Of a stretch of 40,823 nucleotides of DNA, positions 40,364 to 40,823 are shown piece by piece; position 1 is the stretch's first letter, and each line of letters begins with the position of its first letter. A program made the position numbers and the translations under genes. The DNA is from Halalkalicoccus subterraneus (GTDB lineage Archaea; Halobacteriota; Halobacteria; Halobacteriales; Halalkalicoccaceae). Where the stretch lies: contig NZ_RDQG01000013.1 in NCBI RefSeq assembly GCF_003697815.1, forward strand, positions 1 to 40,823, given 5' to 3'. The notes beneath the pieces are model-generated. The model was not told the DNA's origin. It saw only the letters and a program-made list of their open reading frames with translations, and searched no databases.

Positions 40364-40823
40364 TCAGGCGAACGTCTTCGAGACCTCGTCGTCCTCGTCC
40401 TCGGCCTGGATCTTCGCCCACGCCTCCTCGAAGTCCTCCATTCGGACCTCGGTACGGTCGTCGCGGATGGCGAACATCCCCGCCTCGGTACAGATCGCCT
40501 TGATGTCGGCGCCGCTCGCGTCGTTGATCTCGTTTGCGAGCGCCCCGAAATCGACGTCCTCGGCGACGTTCATCTCCCGGGTGTGGATCTGGAAGATGAG
40601 CTCTCGTCCCTCCGCGTCGGGCTTGGGGACCTCGATGAGCCGGTCGAACCGGCCGGGCCGGAGGATGGCGCGATCGAGCATGTCGAAGCGGTTCGTGGCG
40701 GCGATGATCCGCACCTCGCCGCGATCCTCGAAGCCGTCCATTTCGCTGAGCAGCTGCATCATCGTGCGCTGGACCTCCGCGTCGCCCGACGTCTTCGATT
40801 CCGTGCGCTTGGAGGCGATGGCG
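40364..40823 (-). CDS. Proteasome-activating nucleotidase PAN, C-terminal part
   Basis: AAA+ ATPase that unfolds proteins for the 20S proteasome; only the last 153 codons are inside the window. [20 protein letters not shown] is the end of the Walker B/pore region, then [20 protein letters not shown] with the sensor 1 and arginine-finger motif, then the C-terminal helical domain ([20 protein letters not shown]). The protein ends VSKTFA. The HbYX motif (hydrophobic-Tyr-any at the C-terminus) used by many PANs to dock on the 20S ring is not present in standard form. Identity as PAN rather than another AAA protein is strong. Confidence 0.93.
   Translation of the reverse strand, partial: AIASKRTESKTSGDAEVQRTMMQLLSEMDGFEDRGEVRIIAATNRFDMLDRAILRPGRFDRLIEVPKPDAEGRELIFQIHTREMNVAEDVDFGALANEINDASGADIKAICTEAGMFAIRDDRTEVRMEDFEEAWAKIQAEDEDDEVSKTFA

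Noticed and set aside
1-40823. tRNA, rRNA, CRISPR arrays, transposases, integrase, replication origin
   Set aside because: I scanned the gaps for these and saw no signature. A tRNAscan or CRISPR search could confirm.

Overview
This window is chromosomal DNA of a halophilic archaeon (class Halobacteria). The evidence is the high GC content, the strongly acidic proteins, archaeal information-processing genes (PAN, XPB/Bax1, PAC2), haloarchaea-type small proteins, and many genes with a TATA-like element about 26 bases before the start codon and no room for a bacterial-type leader. I cannot name the genus from sequence alone.

Layout. Positions 1-2.5 kb (minus) hold dnaK (cut by the window edge), grpE and a frameshifted HdeD-like remnant. 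At 2.6-5.5 kb (plus) lie an XPB-type helicase and its nuclease partner Bax1. At 5.6-9 kb (minus) are an MFS transporter, a small membrane protein, a PUA-like protein overlapping an RsmB/NOP-type RNA methyltransferase, and a DUF7344-type HTH protein with a possible coupled 22-codon leader ORF. At 9.1-12.9 kb (plus) are a PAC2 protein, a 49-aa protein, a class I aminotransferase and a sugar:H+ porter. At 12.97-14.9 kb (minus) is a two-gene unit of a LicC-like cytidylyltransferase and a TagF/TagB-like CDP-glycerol glycerophosphotransferase.

15-23.5 kb is an acyl-CoA catabolic region: an APH-type kinase divergent from an ACAD10/11-type acyl-CoA dehydrogenase, an SDR, a winged-helix regulator, a second acyl-CoA dehydrogenase, a metallo-beta-lactamase-fold hydrolase, a PaaG-like isomerase and an acyl-CoA ligase. 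The kinase, dehydrogenase, SDR and ligase together resemble the bacterial levulinate (lva) and mammalian ACAD10/11 route, in which a 4-hydroxyacyl-CoA is phosphorylated and then dephosphorylated by elimination.

23.6-31.3 kb has a UbiA-family protein, a conserved hypothetical protein, and a tightly packed minus-strand operon (NRAMP-like transporter, HyuA, HyuB, maleate isomerase/racemase-like protein). The transporter has lost the metal-binding motifs of its family. An RHH protein and a small membrane protein lie upstream. 31.4-34.2 kb holds a YchF/OBG-type GTPase and an NhaC antiporter; 34.4-35.7 kb an ATP-grasp enzyme. A 356-base gene-free stretch after it contains seven successive hairpins. 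Then follow an FMN-dependent monooxygenase, a bactofilin-like protein, DUF5800 and a 43-aa membrane protein. At about 39.0-39.7 kb an AT-richer island encodes a Tat-exported protein and a small membrane protein. The window ends with a CysE-type acetyltransferase, whose 3' end is partly duplicated, and the C-terminal part of PAN. I saw no tRNA, rRNA, CRISPR array, transposase or replication origin.
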